This document shows positions 36,085 through 43,943 of a stretch of 64,000 nt of DNA, piece after piece. The stretch's first letter is position 1, and each line of letters opens with the position of its first letter. Where the stretch lies: NCBI GenBank assembly GCA_023415795.1, contig JAEZJG010000022.1, positions 1-64,000 on the forward strand. The letters are read 5' to 3'. Source of the DNA: Bacillota bacterium (lineage in GTDB: Bacteria; Bacillota; Clostridia; Christensenellales; SZUA-584). Below the pieces are notes generated by a model. It had not been told where the DNA came from. It worked only from the letters and a program-made list of their open reading frames with translations, and did no database searches. The position numbers and the translations under genes are program-made.

Positions 36085-36267
36085 GAGCGGAAGGGCAGCT
36101 TTTTAGCCCGCCGACGATGTATGCTCCGGCTTGTCAGAATGCGGCGGGCCTTAGGGTACTAGGGCTGCATTCGGACAGCACTCTGGAAAGCTGGCGCTGC
36201 CCGGCACCAAAGGTGCAATAATAAGGCTGTACGGATTTGTTAGAATATCACAGGTTGCACAAAAGAG
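36085..36267 (+). ncRNA. Second, degenerate tandem glycine riboswitch (orphan)
   Basis: This stretch aligns through most of its length with the riboswitch at 34897. Shared blocks include CCGACGATGTA, TGTCA, GCGGCG, GGTAC, ATTCGGAC against ATCCGGAC, ACTCTGGAAAG and GGCACCAAAGG-T-GCAA, ending with CACAGGTTGCACAAAAGAG. Helices P1 of the first aptamer and P2 of the second are weaker than in the first copy. It starts 1 base after the dehydrogenase stop and is followed by a perfect terminator. No plus-strand gene begins until 37450; read-through would run antisense into the YihY gene. Confidence 0.7.
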
Positions 36268-36300
36268 AAAACGATAGACTTGTTCGTTTTCTCTTTTTAT
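36261..36300 (+). terminator. Strong terminator after orphan riboswitch
   Basis: AAAAGAGAAAACGA (36261-36274) pairs perfectly with TCGTTTTCTCTTTT (36284-36297) across a 9-base loop, followed by TATT. Its 5' arm contains the AGAG that would close P1 of the second aptamer. The A-rich 5' arm also makes it a possible terminator for the minus-strand YihY gene. Confidence 0.85.
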
Positions 36301-36420
36301 TGTGCAAAATCAGAAAAATGCTGCGAAGATACATAATAGTATTATGTATCAGCCAAGGATTCGAGGGCTAGAGCGGTAAAGTTTTCGCGGGGCGGCGCTC
36401 TTAAATGTGCTGTACCGTTT

Positions 36421-37356
36421 TTATTCCCCGGGCTTTCGCTTGCGATTAAAGGGAAACGGCAGCTCCAGCTTTGCATTCTCATATTTATCGAACTTTTTGC
36501 CTGCTTTGAAGTACGCAATGGTGGCGTTAATCTCGCCGCCCAGCAGCAGCACGACGCTGCTGATGTACAGCCATGTCATCAGCAGTATGACCGCGCCGAT
36601 GCTGCCGTATATGCGCGTGAGGCCGGCGAAGTGGTTCACATAGAAAGCGAACACCAGCGATGTAATTATCCAACCTGCAGTGGAGAACAGCGCGCCGGGC
36701 AGTACCTCTCGGCGGTTTTGCTGGCAGTTGGGAATAAACTTGTAAAGTAGAAAGAAAACCAGGAACATCATTACAATGGGAACGGCGTACCGAAGAAGCG
36801 TCCAAACCCAGGGGAAGGCGTTCTCGGCGTGGATGTAGCCCAGCAGGTTTTGACCAATTACCTTGCCAAATATGAGGAACAGCAGCGTAATCAGCACCAT
36901 TGCCGCTATACACACCGTGAAAAAAACGGTAATAACCGTCACCTTCCAGAAGGGACGATCTTCGCTTTTGTCACATGCTTTATTAAGACACGCGCTGATG
37001 GCATGCACACCGCGTGACGCGCCCCACAACGCTGCTACCGCGCTGACGGATAATAGAGCTGCGCTCTTTGCCCCTGCCATTTCGGACACTAGATCTCGAA
37101 AGAAGGTATTCACTTCCCCCGGCAGAAAGCGCGCTACGCTTTCGGTAAAAGCCTCGGGGGAAACCGCTGTGTAGCTGAGCACGTTCAACAAAAACAGCAG
37201 GAATGGAAACAACGAAAACAGCAAATAGAAGCTAAGCTGTGCGCTGAGCGACGGCAGATCGTCATCCTTGAAGCGGATATATAGCTGGGCGGCATATTTT
37301 TTCCAACCGTGAGCGGTTTTAACCGATGCGCGGCTTATTTTCTTTGGTTCAGACAT
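36421..37356 (-). CDS. YihY/virulence factor BrkB-family membrane protein
   Basis: A 311-residue inner-membrane protein with about six hydrophobic helices. It has the family's N-terminal DDLPSLSAQLSFYLLFSLFPFLLFL segment (about residues 27-51), ALWGASRGVHAISACLNKA (about 105-123) and the C-terminal SIGAVILLMTWLYISSVVLLLGGEINA (about 255-281). Function is unsettled; the old annotation as RNase BN does not apply to this family. The chosen ATG (37356, MSEPKK) lacks a clear ribosome site, and a TTG nine codons upstream is the alternative. It is convergent with the orphan riboswitch. Confidence 0.88.
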   Translation of the reverse strand: MSEPKKISRASVKTAHGWKKYAAQLYIRFKDDDLPSLSAQLSFYLLFSLFPFLLFLLNVLSYTAVSPEAFTESVARFLPGEVNTFFRDLVSEMAGAKSAALLSVSAVAALWGASRGVHAISACLNKACDKSEDRPFWKVTVITVFFTVCIAAMVLITLLFLIFGKVIGQNLLGYIHAENAFPWVWTLLRYAVPIVMMFLVFFLLYKFIPNCQQNRREVLPGALFSTAGWIITSLVFAFYVNHFAGLTRIYGSIGAVILLMTWLYISSVVLLLGGEINATIAYFKAGKKFDKYENAKLELPFPFNRKRKPGE

Positions 37357-37449
37357 AATCAGCGTTATTATTTGCGAAAGCAACGGTTTTCAACCACGAC
37401 CGCTTTTATCTGTCTTTGTGCTATAATAATGGCACAGGGGAGGGAAGCG

Positions 37450-37833
37450 ATGATTTCTATCGACGAGATGCAAGCATTGCTGGATGAGATCGCACAGCAG
37501 ATGCCGGAGGCATTTTTTGAGCGTCTTAATGGCGGAATTGTGCTGCTGCCACAAACCAAGCAGGATCGCCGGAAGGGTGCTGAGGGCTTATTCATTATGG
37601 GAGAGTATCACAGAGGCGGGAGTATGGGACGCTATATCGCTATCTACTACGGCTCTTTCACGCGGGTGTACGGGCATCTGCCTAAGGAGGAGTTGACAGG
37701 GAAGCTAACTGACACGCTCAAGCACGAGTTTACGCACCATCTGGAATCGCTGGCGGGCGAGCGTGATCTGGAGGTTGAGGATGAGCGGTTTTTGGCTGAC
37801 TACATGAGCAAAAGGGCGCGGGAGAGACGATAA
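37450..37833 (+). CDS. Small metallopeptidase-family (zincin-like) protein
   Basis: A 127-residue cytoplasmic protein with the zinc motif HEFTH (His92, Glu93, His96) in TLKHEFTHHLESLAG and an acidic residue pair downstream in EVEDERFLADY. Together these fit the 'metallopeptidase family' of small bacterial zincins. The N-terminal DEMQALLDEIAQQMPEAFFERLNGGIVLLP is typical of this group. GGGAGGGA lies just before ATG 37450; the open frame extends further upstream but without a ribosome site. It is followed 18 bases later by a nitroreductase gene. The substrate is unknown. Confidence 0.75.
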   Translation: MISIDEMQALLDEIAQQMPEAFFERLNGGIVLLPQTKQDRRKGAEGLFIMGEYHRGGSMGRYIAIYYGSFTRVYGHLPKEELTGKLTDTLKHEFTHHLESLAGERDLEVEDERFLADYMSKRARERR

Positions 37834-37851
37834 TTATTCAAGGAGGATGTA

Positions 37852-38517
37852 ATGACGGACAGAAGGAAGCTGGTATTGGATACGTGGATGTTTCGTCACG
37901 CGTGTAAGAGATTCGATGCTCAAAAGCGGGTGTCGGATGAAGACTTCGCAGTGATTCTGGAAGCGGCACGGCTGTCGCCCAGCTCCTTTGGATTTGAGCC
38001 GTGGCAGTTTCTCGTGTTGGATAACCGGTTGTTGTGGGAAAAGTTGCGCCCGATGTGCTGGGGTGCGCAGAACTGTTTTGATGGCGCGAGCCGTTTCGTG
38101 GTGGTGTTGGCGCGCAAGAAGGCGGACCTGATATACGATGCGGATTACATCCGACATATTATAAACGATGTACAGCAGTTTCCTGCGGATTTACAGGTTC
38201 AACGTACTCACAAATATGAGAATTTTCAGAGGAATGACTTTGAGCTGCTGGACAGTGACCGGGCAATTTTTGATTGGGCATGCAAGCAGTGCTATATTGC
38301 GCTGGCAAACATGCTCACAGCAGGAGCTCTGCTGGGTATCGATTCTTGCCCGGTAGAAGGATTTGTTCGTTGCGACGCGGAGCGCGTCCTAGCTGATGAA
38401 GGTTTGCTGGATATGTCCCGTTTTGGTATCGCCGTAATGGCGGGGTTTGGCTATCGAGCGGTGGAACCGCGGACAAAAACGCGCCAGCCATCTGAAGATG
38501 TGGTACGCTGGTGCTAA
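37852..38517 (+). CDS. Nitroreductase-family NAD(P)H oxidoreductase
   Basis: A 221-residue flavoprotein of the NfsB/nitroreductase type. It has FRHACKRFDAQKRVSDEDFAVILEAARLSPSSFGFEPWQFLVL (about 11-53) with the FMN-binding Arg/Ser segments, then DWACKQCYIALANMLTAGALLGIDSCPVEGF (about 141-171). It reduces nitroaromatics, quinones or flavins with NAD(P)H; the physiological substrate is unknown. ATG 37852 follows AAGGAGG. It ends six bases from the convergent ComFB-like gene with no visible terminator between them. Confidence 0.85.
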   Translation: MTDRRKLVLDTWMFRHACKRFDAQKRVSDEDFAVILEAARLSPSSFGFEPWQFLVLDNRLLWEKLRPMCWGAQNCFDGASRFVVVLARKKADLIYDADYIRHIINDVQQFPADLQVQRTHKYENFQRNDFELLDSDRAIFDWACKQCYIALANMLTAGALLGIDSCPVEGFVRCDAERVLADEGLLDMSRFGIAVMAGFGYRAVEPRTKTRQPSEDVVRWC

Positions 38518-38523
38518 GATAAC

Positions 38524-38808
38524 CTACGCGTATTCTTCTCCGTGATGAGGGTTTTTGCGCACTACGCGGATGGCGGCGGCCACTGCGGAGGTGATATTCA
38601 CCTGCGTCTGAACGTTCATCGCTGCAAAATGCGAATATACATCGCCGCCGACGCTGACGACATAACGGGGCGGGAGCTTATTGAGCGCCAAGGCTTTCAC
38701 ATCGGCGCGGCATCGCTCGCAGCAGCACATTCCTGAACAGCGTATAAGATCACCCAATTTGAACTCTACTAGATCTTCCATGATGTTTTTTGGTACGAAA
38801 TTCGCCAT
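38524..38808 (-). CDS. Late competence protein ComFB-like
   Basis: The 94-residue product matches ComFB-type proteins: NIMEDLVEF near the start, a Cys cluster CSGMCCCERCRADVKALALNKLPPRYVVS (about 24-52), and an HFAAMNVQTQVNITSAVAAAI helix. The closely spaced cysteines suggest bound zinc. ComFB relatives in cyanobacteria bind cyclic di-nucleotides, and in Bacillus comFB lies in a competence operon. Here it is alone. ATG 38808; the region upstream (38809-39037) holds the promoter for the CBS gene on the other strand. Confidence 0.8.
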   Translation of the reverse strand: MANFVPKNIMEDLVEFKLGDLIRCSGMCCCERCRADVKALALNKLPPRYVVSVGGDVYSHFAAMNVQTQVNITSAVAAAIRVVRKNPHHGEEYA

Positions 38809-38963
38809 TCGGTTATGCTCCCGTTAAAAATTCGCACCAGTCTGTGCTTGGGTTACCAAATTATTAATAAGTATAAACACTCCGAGTGAAACAAAAATAT
38901 TTTAACTGGGTGTACGATGTTGAAATTGAAAATGGCTTAATAGATTATTTGCGGATATCGCAG

Positions 38964-38993
38964 TTGATACTAAGCGGCTTGGTGTGATATTAT
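38964..38993 (+). promoter_or_regulatory. Candidate promoter for CBS-domain gene
   Basis: TTGATA (38964-38969) and TATTAT (38988-38993) with an 18-base spacer, about 45 bases before the start codon. Confidence 0.5.
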
Positions 38994-39037
38994 ACTGGTA
39001 AAAGATCATAAAAATGATTTAAGTTAGCGGATATTGA

Positions 39038-39457
39038 ATGAATATATTGTTTTTCTTAAGGCCAAAGGTAGACTTGGCTTATATTTATGAGGATTCTACA
39101 CTCAGGCAAGCACTCGAAAAGATGAAGCATTACGGTTATGCCGCTATTCCTGTTATCAATAGGGACGGGGGCTATGCAGGTACGCTCAGAGAGGGCGATC
39201 TTCTCTGGACTATATTGGATAGCGGCGCGTACGACAATCATGCCCGCGAAACCTATTTAGTCAAAGACATTCTGCAGGGGCGGCAGAACATGCCGGTGAA
39301 CGTTAACTCAGATATTGATGATCTGCTGCTGATGGCGATGACCCAAAACTTTATCCCCGTTACGGACGACCGTGGATTGTTTATCGGTATTGTGACCAGG
39401 CGAGATATCATGCAATACTACTACGACAAGACACATCCCCAGGGCGATGAGCAATAA
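39038..39457 (+). CDS. CBS-domain protein
   Basis: The 139-residue product is little more than a tandem CBS pair (Bateman module). The first domain spans about 8-60 (EDSTLRQALEKMKHYGYAAIPVINRDGGYAGTLREGDLL) and the second about 75-130 (VNVNSDIDDLLLMAMTQNFIPVTDDRGLFIGIVTRRDIMQYY). Such modules bind adenosyl nucleotides and act as energy or ligand sensors for partner proteins; the partner here is not evident. The ribosome site before ATG 39038 is poor. The gene ends before a clear terminator at 39494. Confidence 0.85.
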   Translation: MNILFFLRPKVDLAYIYEDSTLRQALEKMKHYGYAAIPVINRDGGYAGTLREGDLLWTILDSGAYDNHARETYLVKDILQGRQNMPVNVNSDIDDLLLMAMTQNFIPVTDDRGLFIGIVTRRDIMQYYYDKTHPQGDEQ

Positions 39458-39493
39458 CCCTTCCTTGTTGTTGCGTACGCTAATACGAAAGGC

Positions 39494-39528
39494 AACCCGG
39501 TCTCACAGTAGGAAGAGCCGGGTTTTTT
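39494..39528 (+). terminator. Intrinsic terminator after CBS gene
   Basis: AACCCGG (39494-39500) pairs with CCGGGTT (39518-39524), followed by five T residues. Confidence 0.85.
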
Positions 39529-39716
39529 ATGTTAACATCTACGGTGTAAGCCAGAATACCGATGCTGAGACTATTCCATTCCGCAATGTGATATTGACAA
39601 GTCAACTGGTGACATTGGATGGCAGTTCGGCGATCAGCACCGTTGTACCTGTTCGATTACGATGGTAAATTCCAGTCCAGGCTTACCCGTTGGACAATAC
39701 AACTGAAGACACTGCG
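39525..39716 (+). other. Unassigned stretch between two terminators
   Basis: Between the terminators at 39494 and 39718 there is no complete gene. One frame, about 39530-39668, reads like a protein tail (VNIYGVSQNTDAETIPFRN then VILTSQLVTLDGSSAIS and TVVPVRLRW, stop) but has no start or ribosome site. A small hairpin GTCCA/TGGAC follows near 39675-39694. It may be a gene remnant or a short untranslated RNA; I cannot decide which. Confidence 0.3.
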
Positions 39717-39717
39717 G

Positions 39718-39747
39718 GGGGCGGCATCAGGCTTGCCCCTTGTTTTA
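39718..39747 (+). terminator. Probable intrinsic terminator
   Basis: GGGGC (39718-39722) pairs with GCCCC (39735-39739), followed by TTGTTTTATT. It lies about 110 bases before the lyxose isomerase gene. Confidence 0.55.
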
Positions 39748-39857
39748 TTGTCAGCCAGCCGCACAATATTAACCTGTTAGCGCAGAAGGAAGGAGAAACA
39801 AGTAGAGCAAAGAATATATCACCGTAGACCGGAGAAACGGAAAGGACCACATAAACG

Positions 39858-40541
39858 ATGAAACGCTCAAAGATAAACAGCACGATTGAATGGGCTATTG
39901 AACTGCTGAATAAAAACAACTTCAAACTGCCCAAATTCGCATACTGGGATGTGGATACATGGAAGAGAGAGAAGAACAAGACGGAGATTATCCAGAAGGT
40001 GATGCTGGGCTGGGATGTGACGGACTACGGTCACGGACGGTTTGAGGAGTTGGGCGGATTGCTCTATACGATACGCAACGGCGACATAAAAAATACTGAG
40101 TTGGGTACGCCTTACGCCGAAAAGCTGATATTGCTCAAGGAGGGGCAGGCGTTGCCCATCCATTATCATGTGCACAAAACGGAAGATATCATCAACCGTG
40201 GCGGCGGCGTGTTGGCGCTGAAGCTCTACAACTCTCGACCGGACAACAGCCTATGCATGGACAGTGATGTAACGGTGTACATGGACGGCATCCGGCACGC
40301 GGTGAAGCCGGGCGAGCTGGTGTTGGTGGAGCCGGGCAACAGCTTGACAATCACGCCCTACATGTACCACGAGTTTTGGGCTGCACAGGGCAGGGGAGAC
40401 CTGATCGTGGGCGAGGTATCGTCCATCAACGACGATAACACGGACAACATATTCCTGCACGAGATGGCGCGCTTTACGCAGATTGAGGAAGACGAGCCGA
40501 TACGCTACCCGCTTTGCAACGAGTACGCGAAGGTGCTGTGA
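39858..40541 (+). CDS. D-lyxose/D-mannose isomerase family cupin enzyme
   Basis: The 227-residue product is a cupin-fold sugar isomerase of the D-lyxose ketol-isomerase family, interconverting D-lyxose with D-xylulose and D-mannose with D-fructose. Metal-site candidates are His104, His106 and Glu109 in IHYHVHKTED and His171 in MYHEFWAA. GRFEELGGLLYTIRNG, CMDSDVTVYMDGIRH and EVSSINDDNTDN are further family-like blocks. Length is typical. ATG 39858 has AAAGGA about 11 bases upstream. It has no sugar transporter directly beside it, but the window carries two carbohydrate-type ABC systems. Confidence 0.87.
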   Translation: MKRSKINSTIEWAIELLNKNNFKLPKFAYWDVDTWKREKNKTEIIQKVMLGWDVTDYGHGRFEELGGLLYTIRNGDIKNTELGTPYAEKLILLKEGQALPIHYHVHKTEDIINRGGGVLALKLYNSRPDNSLCMDSDVTVYMDGIRHAVKPGELVLVEPGNSLTITPYMYHEFWAAQGRGDLIVGEVSSINDDNTDNIFLHEMARFTQIEEDEPIRYPLCNEYAKVL

Positions 40542-40589
40542 TGAGCGGCGGAAAGCTATACGTTTAGGGCCAGACTCAGGCTGAAAGCG

Positions 40590-41333
40590 TTACGTCCGTT
40601 GGATGTTCCACTCCAGCAGCTTGCTAAGGAAGCGTGAGAACACAGGGGTTTGTGGCTGCGTGAAATGCCGCGCACTGTCGCCATACTCGCACAGGCGGCC
40701 TTCATGGAAGAACGCGACGTGTTCACAGGCGTGGCGCGCAAAGCCCATCTCGTGCGTGACGATGATGAAGCGCAGGCCGTCCTCTTTGAGCTCGTTCACC
40801 ATGTCCAGCACCTCGGTGGTAAACTCGGGGTCGAGGGCGCTGGTGGGTTCGTCCAGTAGCAGCAGCTGTGGGCGCGGGGCAATGGCACGAGCGATGGCGA
40901 TACGCTGCTGCTCACCTCCGGAAAGCGCCTGCGGGCGTTTGTGCGCCTGATTGAGCAGCCCGAACCGCGCAAGCAGAGCATCTGCCCGTCCATCTGCATC
41001 ACTCTGAGACAGACCATGCACCCGCACCAACGGCACGGTGATGTTCTGCCGCGCCGTCATATGGCGGAACAGCCCGCCTTGCTGAAACACAAAGCCGATG
41101 CGCCTCCGGTAGGCCATCAGGCTTTTTTCGTCCTGCGGCACTTCGATGCCATCTAGCAGTGCCTGTCCCTCAGAAGGAGACAGCAGGCCGCCCAGTATGC
41201 GCAGCAGCGTGGATTTACCGCTGCCCGACGGGCCGACGACCGCTAGTGTATTGATATCGTCAGCGAAGTCTACAGGGCCCAACACGCGTTGACTGTCAAA
41301 GCTTTTGGATAACCCGATAAGCTCAAACCTCAT
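40590..41333 (-). CDS. Polar amino-acid ABC transporter ATPase (GlnQ/HisP type)
   Basis: This 247-residue single-cassette ATPase has Walker A VGPSGSGKSTLLR (about 33-45), Q-loop FQQGGLFRHMT (about 83-93), signature LSGGEQQRIAIARAIA (about 139-154), and Walker B LLLLDEPTSALDPE (about 158-171). HEMGFARH (about 195) holds the switch His. The TSALDPE D-loop and length are standard for polar amino-acid importers. The ATG overlaps the permease gene by 11 bases and follows GAGGAGG. It is the last gene of a three-gene operon reading substrate-binding protein, permease, ATPase. Confidence 0.9.
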   Translation of the reverse strand: MRFELIGLSKSFDSQRVLGPVDFADDINTLAVVGPSGSGKSTLLRILGGLLSPSEGQALLDGIEVPQDEKSLMAYRRRIGFVFQQGGLFRHMTARQNITVPLVRVHGLSQSDADGRADALLARFGLLNQAHKRPQALSGGEQQRIAIARAIAPRPQLLLLDEPTSALDPEFTTEVLDMVNELKEDGLRFIIVTHEMGFARHACEHVAFFHEGRLCEYGDSARHFTQPQTPVFSRFLSKLLEWNIQRT

Positions 41334-42108
41334 AGCGGTACCTCCTCTCCAGCCATTTAGTGATCAGCGTGACGGGGAGCGTGAGGCACAGGTACAGCAA
41401 CCCCAGTAGAAAATACACCTCAAACAGCTTAAAGTTGGTCGCGCTGATTTCCCGCATTGCCTGAAACAGCTCGGATACGGCGATCATGGAGAGCAGCGAG
41501 GAATCCTTGATGATGGAGGCCAACTGCCCGGTGAGCGCCGGCAGCGTGCGTGCCACCATCTGTGGCAGCACCACAAGCTGCAGCGTTTGACGGCGGCTGA
41601 AACCCACCGCCTTGGCGGCTTCCCACTGTGTCGCGTCGATGGACAGCAAGCTGCCGCGCACGATCTCGCTGATGTATGCGCCTTCGAATAGGGACAGAGT
41701 GAGCACACCCGCGATGAAGCGGTCGGCGATGCCCCAAGCCGTGCCGATGATATAAAAGAACAGATATATTTGCATGATGAGCGGCGTTCCGCGGATAAAC
41801 CAGACGTAAAGATTGCTCAGATACTTTACGGGCAGCACGCGCGAGCCCTGCCCCAGTGCACTGGCAATGCCCAGCACGAGACTGACAGCAAAGCTTGCAA
41901 CGCTGATGAGCAGCGTCATTACAAAGCCTTGCCCGATACGCGCGCGAAACCGGCTGACGAAGGAGAAGTCCAGCGTCACGCCCACTGCGGACAGCGATAG
42001 CCAGAACACAGCAACGATGGCTATGGTCAGCAGCAATAAATTGAACGCCGCCTTGAGCGGCAGCGTTTTATGGTTTTTATCAGAAAGAAAAATGTTCTTA
42101 AGCTTCAT
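41323..42108 (-). CDS. Polar amino-acid ABC transporter permease
   Basis: A 261-residue HisM/GlnP-type permease with about five membrane helices. RARIGQGFVMTLLISVASFAVSLVLG (about 56-81) and YVWFIRGTPLIMQIYLFFY (about 106-124) are the classic start and loop. The EAA coupling motif reads QWEAAKAVGFSRRQTLQLVVLPQ (about 162-184). Its ATG begins one base after the stop of the binding-protein gene, so the two are coupled. It forms the membrane channel for an amino acid delivered by that receptor. Confidence 0.9.
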   Translation of the reverse strand: MKLKNIFLSDKNHKTLPLKAAFNLLLLTIAIVAVFWLSLSAVGVTLDFSFVSRFRARIGQGFVMTLLISVASFAVSLVLGIASALGQGSRVLPVKYLSNLYVWFIRGTPLIMQIYLFFYIIGTAWGIADRFIAGVLTLSLFEGAYISEIVRGSLLSIDATQWEAAKAVGFSRRQTLQLVVLPQMVARTLPALTGQLASIIKDSSLLSMIAVSELFQAMREISATNFKLFEVYFLLGLLYLCLTLPVTLITKWLERRYRYEV

Positions 42109-42109
42109 G

Positions 42110-42916
42110 TTACGATTTTATATCGAAGAACCACTGGAAGCCCAGTTCGTCGAAGGCGGCTTTCTCTTCGGAGAGGTATTTATCAGTCAGCGCATCGAAG
42201 CCCCCGTCCTTGGTGAACTGAGGGATGAATGCGTTGAGCTTGTCTAACAGCTCCGCATTGCCCTTTTTGATGGCGACGCCCCATTGCTCCACGTCCTGAA
42301 ACGGAATGAATACGGCGACCGTCGCGTTTTCGTTGGCCTTCCAGTTGCGGTATATCGTCAGCTGGTCGTAGATAAAGGCGTCCGCCTTGCCCTGCACCAC
42401 CTCGGTGACACAGGCACTCTCGTCCGCCAGCACGATGCGCTCGGCGTTGGGCAGGTTGTTCTGCGCGTAGGTGTCGCCGGTGGAGCCCAGCTTCACCGCC
42501 ACCTTTTTGCCGGGCTGATTGAGGTCGTCGATAGACGATATGCCCGAATCCTTGTTGGCAAGTATCGCAAGCAACGCGTTGGCATACGGTACGGAGAAAT
42601 CCACTGTCTCCTTGCGGCCTTCCGTGATGGTCATGGACGACACGATCATATCAGCCTTGCCCGTTTGCAGCGATGGGATGAGGCCATCCCATGCGGTGTT
42701 TTCGATCACCACCTCACGCCCGAGGTATTCTCCAAAGGCCTTGGCAAAATCCACACTGACGCCTGAGGCGTTGCCTGCGTCATCTTTGGTCTCAAACGGG
42801 GGATAGGCCAGCTCCATCGCGACGACGAGGGGAGCGTTATCGACGGCGGCAGGGGAGCACCCGCCCAGCGCGGTCAGTATCATGCATACAGTCAGTACGA
42901 TAAATAGCTTCTTCAT
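42110..42916 (-). CDS. Amino-acid ABC transporter substrate-binding lipoprotein
   Basis: The product is 268 residues: a lipoprotein signal ending LTALGGC (Cys near residue 20), then an SBP_bac_3 domain. The domain has VVAMELAYPPFETKDDAGNASGVSVDFAKAFGEYLG, IPSLQTGKADMIVSSMTITEGRKETVDFSVPY, and VKLGSTGDTYAQNNLP. The Arg in TEGRKE and the Asp of the YDQLTIYRN region are the usual ligands of the amino-acid alpha groups. ATG 42916 follows AAGGAGA; the long in-frame extension upstream has no ribosome site. First gene of the operon. Confidence 0.9.
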   Translation of the reverse strand: MKKLFIVLTVCMILTALGGCSPAAVDNAPLVVAMELAYPPFETKDDAGNASGVSVDFAKAFGEYLGREVVIENTAWDGLIPSLQTGKADMIVSSMTITEGRKETVDFSVPYANALLAILANKDSGISSIDDLNQPGKKVAVKLGSTGDTYAQNNLPNAERIVLADESACVTEVVQGKADAFIYDQLTIYRNWKANENATVAVFIPFQDVEQWGVAIKKGNAELLDKLNAFIPQFTKDGGFDALTDKYLSEEKAAFDELGFQWFFDIKS

Positions 42917-43022
42917 TGATGTTCTCCTTGGGTGAATCGCGCCCGGCACGGGGTTTATGGTGGTGCGACCCAACATATACAGTATACGGCAGTGCCGTTG
43001 TAAAAGCAATCGTGACAGAGCG

Positions 43023-43634
43023 CTACAGCGCAGCGGCGGCCTCCAGCATCGCGCGGCAGGGACGCTGCACATGCTCGTAGGCGAACGCTGTGTCCGTGAG
43101 CCACGCGTTTACTTCGTCCGGCAGCAGCACCAGCGGCATGCGGTTGTGATACGGCGAAACGGATGCGTTGGCATCGGCGGTCAGTATCACGTAAGCGTCG
43201 TAAACGCGTGCGCCGTCGCGGAACACGTTGTACAGTCCGGCGAGATACAGCAGCTTTGTTTCAGGCAGCCGAAAGAGATACTTTGTCTTCTTTCTGCCCT
43301 CCTCCTGACGCCACTCAAAGAAGCCCGTGGTGGGCACCACGCACCGTCGCGCCTCCAGCGAGGACCGAAACGTCGGCTTGTCCGGCACGGTTTCGGCGCG
43401 CGCGTTGATGATGACGCCGCCTCCCTGCCACTTGGGGAAACCCCATTTCATCTGCGCGGCCTGCGGCTTTTTCTCACCGCGCACCAGCACAGGCGCGGTC
43501 TCAGTGGGGAATATTTCGCCTGTTTTCACCGTTGCCGCTTCCGGCATGTTCTTATACCGTTCGTTGATCTCGTCCAGAATTTCGCGCATCTCCAATATCT
43601 CGTCTTCCGTCGCGATCAGATAGCGTCCGCACAT
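43023..43634 (-). CDS. SOS response-associated peptidase (SRAP; YedK/HMCES family)
   Basis: The 203-residue protein forms covalent DNA-protein crosslinks with abasic sites in single-stranded DNA through its N-terminal Cys. MCGRY puts the catalytic Cys at position 2. Asn77 (IINARAE), Glu107 (TGFFEWR) and His163 (PYHNRMPLVL) match the conserved active-site set. It is the third gene of an operon after dinB and a small protein gene, and a LexA-type box lies at the operon head, so damage induction is likely. This agrees with the family's association with SOS genes. Confidence 0.93.
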   Translation of the reverse strand: MCGRYLIATEDEILEMREILDEINERYKNMPEAATVKTGEIFPTETAPVLVRGEKKPQAAQMKWGFPKWQGGGVIINARAETVPDKPTFRSSLEARRCVVPTTGFFEWRQEEGRKKTKYLFRLPETKLLYLAGLYNVFRDGARVYDAYVILTADANASVSPYHNRMPLVLLPDEVNAWLTDTAFAYEHVQRPCRAMLEAAAAL

Positions 43635-43670
43635 GTGGGCTTCCTCCGTTTCGTTGCCGTCTGTGTCAAT

Positions 43671-43943
43671 TCAGGATGCTTCCTTGGATTTTCGCTCCAA
43701 AAACCAGCGGTCTTCCTCGAAAAACAGGTAGGTCTGATGCCCATGCACCAGACAGGTGTAGCGTATGCCCATGCCGCCCGCTTTGAGGCTGACGGCGCGG
43801 CGCACATCCAGCACCCTATCCACACTGTAACGCTTGCCGCTCTCCCACCAGAAGGCCTGCGGATACAGCTGACCGTCCGGGTAAAAGAGTGCTTCCACCT
43901 TCACGTATACCTTGTTCGCGTTTTCATAGCGTCTTTCCTTCAT
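43671..43943 (-). CDS. Small DinB-associated protein (resembles DUF6504-type)
   Basis: A 90-residue protein beginning MKERRYENANKVYVKVEAL, with YPDGQLYPQAFWWESGKRYSVDRVLDVR in the middle and IRYTCLVHGHQTYLFFEEDRWFLERK at the end. It looks like a small beta-barrel of the type coded next to Y-family polymerases (compare DUF6504 of Actinobacteria, from memory). It starts inside the end of dinB (ATGA overlap) and is followed by the SRAP gene, so it belongs to the damage-response operon. No function is known; a polymerase accessory role is inference. Confidence 0.6.
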   Translation of the reverse strand: MKERRYENANKVYVKVEALFYPDGQLYPQAFWWESGKRYSVDRVLDVRRAVSLKAGGMGIRYTCLVHGHQTYLFFEEDRWFLERKSKEAS

